Below are positions 6,891-7,106 of a stretch of 7,106 nt of DNA, piece after piece. The notes beneath the pieces were generated by a model. It worked only from the letters and a program-made list of their open reading frames with translations, did no database searches and was not told the DNA's origin. Numbering within the stretch: the stretch's first letter is position 1; each line of letters begins with the position of its first letter. Both the position numbers and the translations under genes were made by a program. The stretch is from Thermoplasmata archaeon. Its GTDB lineage: Archaea; Thermoplasmatota; Thermoplasmata; Thermoplasmatales; Thermoplasmataceae. The stretch is taken from the NCBI GenBank assembly GCA_021790415.1, contig JAJYDZ010000082.1, positions 1 through 7,106 of the forward strand, read 5' to 3'.

Positions 6891-6970
6891 TATTTCAATT
6901 CAAATTTTTATACCTTAATTCCTCAACTTGTACTTTAATTCATTATTCTGTACTTTATTACTTAATTAAA
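6891..6970. repeat. Four imperfect 20-bp tandem repeats (iteron-like)
   Basis: Units start at 6891, 6911, 6931 and 6951 with an exact 20-base period. Their leading halves read TATTTCAATTC, TACCTTAATTC, TACTTTAATTC and TACTTTATTAC; all four share TA, T5, A7, T9 and C11. By hand count adjacent units match at 10, 14 and 13 of 20 positions. The period is close to two helical turns, so a protein could bind each unit on the same DNA face, as at plasmid iterons or multi-site operators. AT richness raises the chance of accidental similarity. Confidence 0.5.
6905..6912. promoter_or_regulatory. Candidate TATA box inside the tandem repeats
   Basis: TTTTTATA on the plus strand (TATAAAAA on the minus strand) is a good archaeal TATA candidate in either direction. 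Rightward, transcription would start near 6935 and run into the pseudoknot at 6974. Leftward it would face the convergent operon and no gene. The AT-rich setting makes this weak evidence. Confidence 0.3.
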
Positions 6971-6973
6971 ATA

Positions 6974-7010
6974 CAAAGCCTAGCCCGATGGCTTTGCACC
7001 TATAATCGGG
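6974..7010 (+). ncRNA. Possible H-type RNA pseudoknot of unknown function
   Basis: CAAAGCC (6974-6980) pairs with GGCTTTG (6990-6996), a seven-pair stem. The loop contains CCCGAT (6984-6989), which pairs with ATCGGG (7005-7010), a six-pair second stem. The connecting loops are three bases (TAG), zero and eight bases (CACCTATA), which is the classic H-type layout: the short loop crosses the second stem and the eight-base loop crosses the first. On the minus strand the loop lengths swap and fit poorly, so a plus-strand RNA is favoured. The GC-containing pairs stand out from the AT-rich surroundings. Whether it is transcribed is unknown. Confidence 0.4.
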
Positions 7011-7076
7011 GTTTTGGCATCTTTCAGTCGCGACATTGCTTCCGAGTGCAGAATTAATTGTTTGTGTTATTCATAT

Positions 7077-7105
7077 AGGAATCGGTTTAGGGTTCTTAGA
7101 TTCCT
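7077..7105. repeat. Inverted repeat at the right edge
   Basis: AGGAATC (7077-7083) and GATTCCT (7099-7105) are perfect inverted copies separated by 15 bases. They could form a hairpin or bind a dimeric protein. The window ends one base later, so further structure may be cut off. Confidence 0.35.
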
Positions 7106-7106
7106 G

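Larger units (their letters stand above)
6805..7106. other. 302-base structured stretch without a supported gene
   Basis: No convincing gene is present on either strand. In order it holds the second arm of the stop-codon hairpin, a pyrimidine-rich stretch (6840-6890), four 20-bp imperfect tandem repeats (6891-6970), a pseudoknot-forming sequence (6974-7010), the palindrome GTCGCGAC (7027-7034) and a hairpin at the right edge (7077-7105). Two plus-strand frames remain open to the window end. One, readable from TTG 7036, would encode a hydrophobic LLPSAELIVCVIHIGIGLGF-like N-terminus, so the start of a membrane protein gene cannot be excluded. The other, readable from TTG 7014, looks like an out-of-frame product. 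The minus strand is closed by stops near the edge. The arrangement would suit a non-coding RNA, a replication origin or an element end. Confidence 0.6.

Noticed and set aside
6891..7010. CRISPR array
   Set aside because: The 20-bp units are imperfect, immediately adjacent and have no unique spacers between them.
6971..7040. Possible tRNA or tRNA fragment (TAGCCCGATGGC resembles a D-arm)
   Set aside because: No seven-pair acceptor stem, anticodon arm or T-arm GGTTCAAATCC-like sequence could be placed around it; the pairings form a pseudoknot instead.

Overview
The window looks archaeal, most likely from the Thermoplasmata or a similar AT-rich euryarchaeal lineage. Reasons visible in the sequence are TATA-box-like elements placed as expected upstream of genes, AGA/AGG and ATA as frequent codons, Shine-Dalgarno cores of the GGTGA/GGAG type, and tightly overlapping NTGA start/stop junctions. 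All supported genes lie on the plus strand. The lineage is inferred; no rRNA or other marker gene is present.

Layout: (1) Bases 3-83 are the probable 3' end of an upstream gene. (2) Bases 80-1515 are a two-gene unit: a 100-residue winged-helix protein, overlapping ATGA-style with a 378-residue protein whose order of motifs resembles a tRNA-guanine transglycosylase (TGT)/DpdA-like TIM barrel without the zinc cysteines. That assignment is tentative. (3) After a 127-base leader carrying promoter-like elements comes a 1108-residue single-chain restriction-modification enzyme of type IIG (Eco57I-like) build: N-terminal PD-(D/E)XK nuclease, gamma-class N6-adenine methyltransferase and C-terminal target recognition domain. 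(4) A clear TATA box then starts a three-gene operon (266, 115 and 191 residues) with overlapping junctions. None of the three is recognised; the last has two N-terminal membrane helices and a strand-rich soluble domain. (5) The final 302 bases hold no supported gene but are rich in structure: a hairpin over the last stop codon, four imperfect 20-bp tandem repeats, a sequence with near-ideal geometry for an H-type RNA pseudoknot, an 8-bp palindrome and a further hairpin at the right edge.

Together this reads as a defence or accessory island. The restriction-modification gene is secure. The TGT-like gene next to it could modify a base in DNA or RNA, and the downstream operon has the arrangement of a cytosolic sensor/adaptor pair with a membrane effector. 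These links rest on neighbourhood and protein shape, not on recognised families. The most unusual signal is the repeat-plus-pseudoknot region at the right end.
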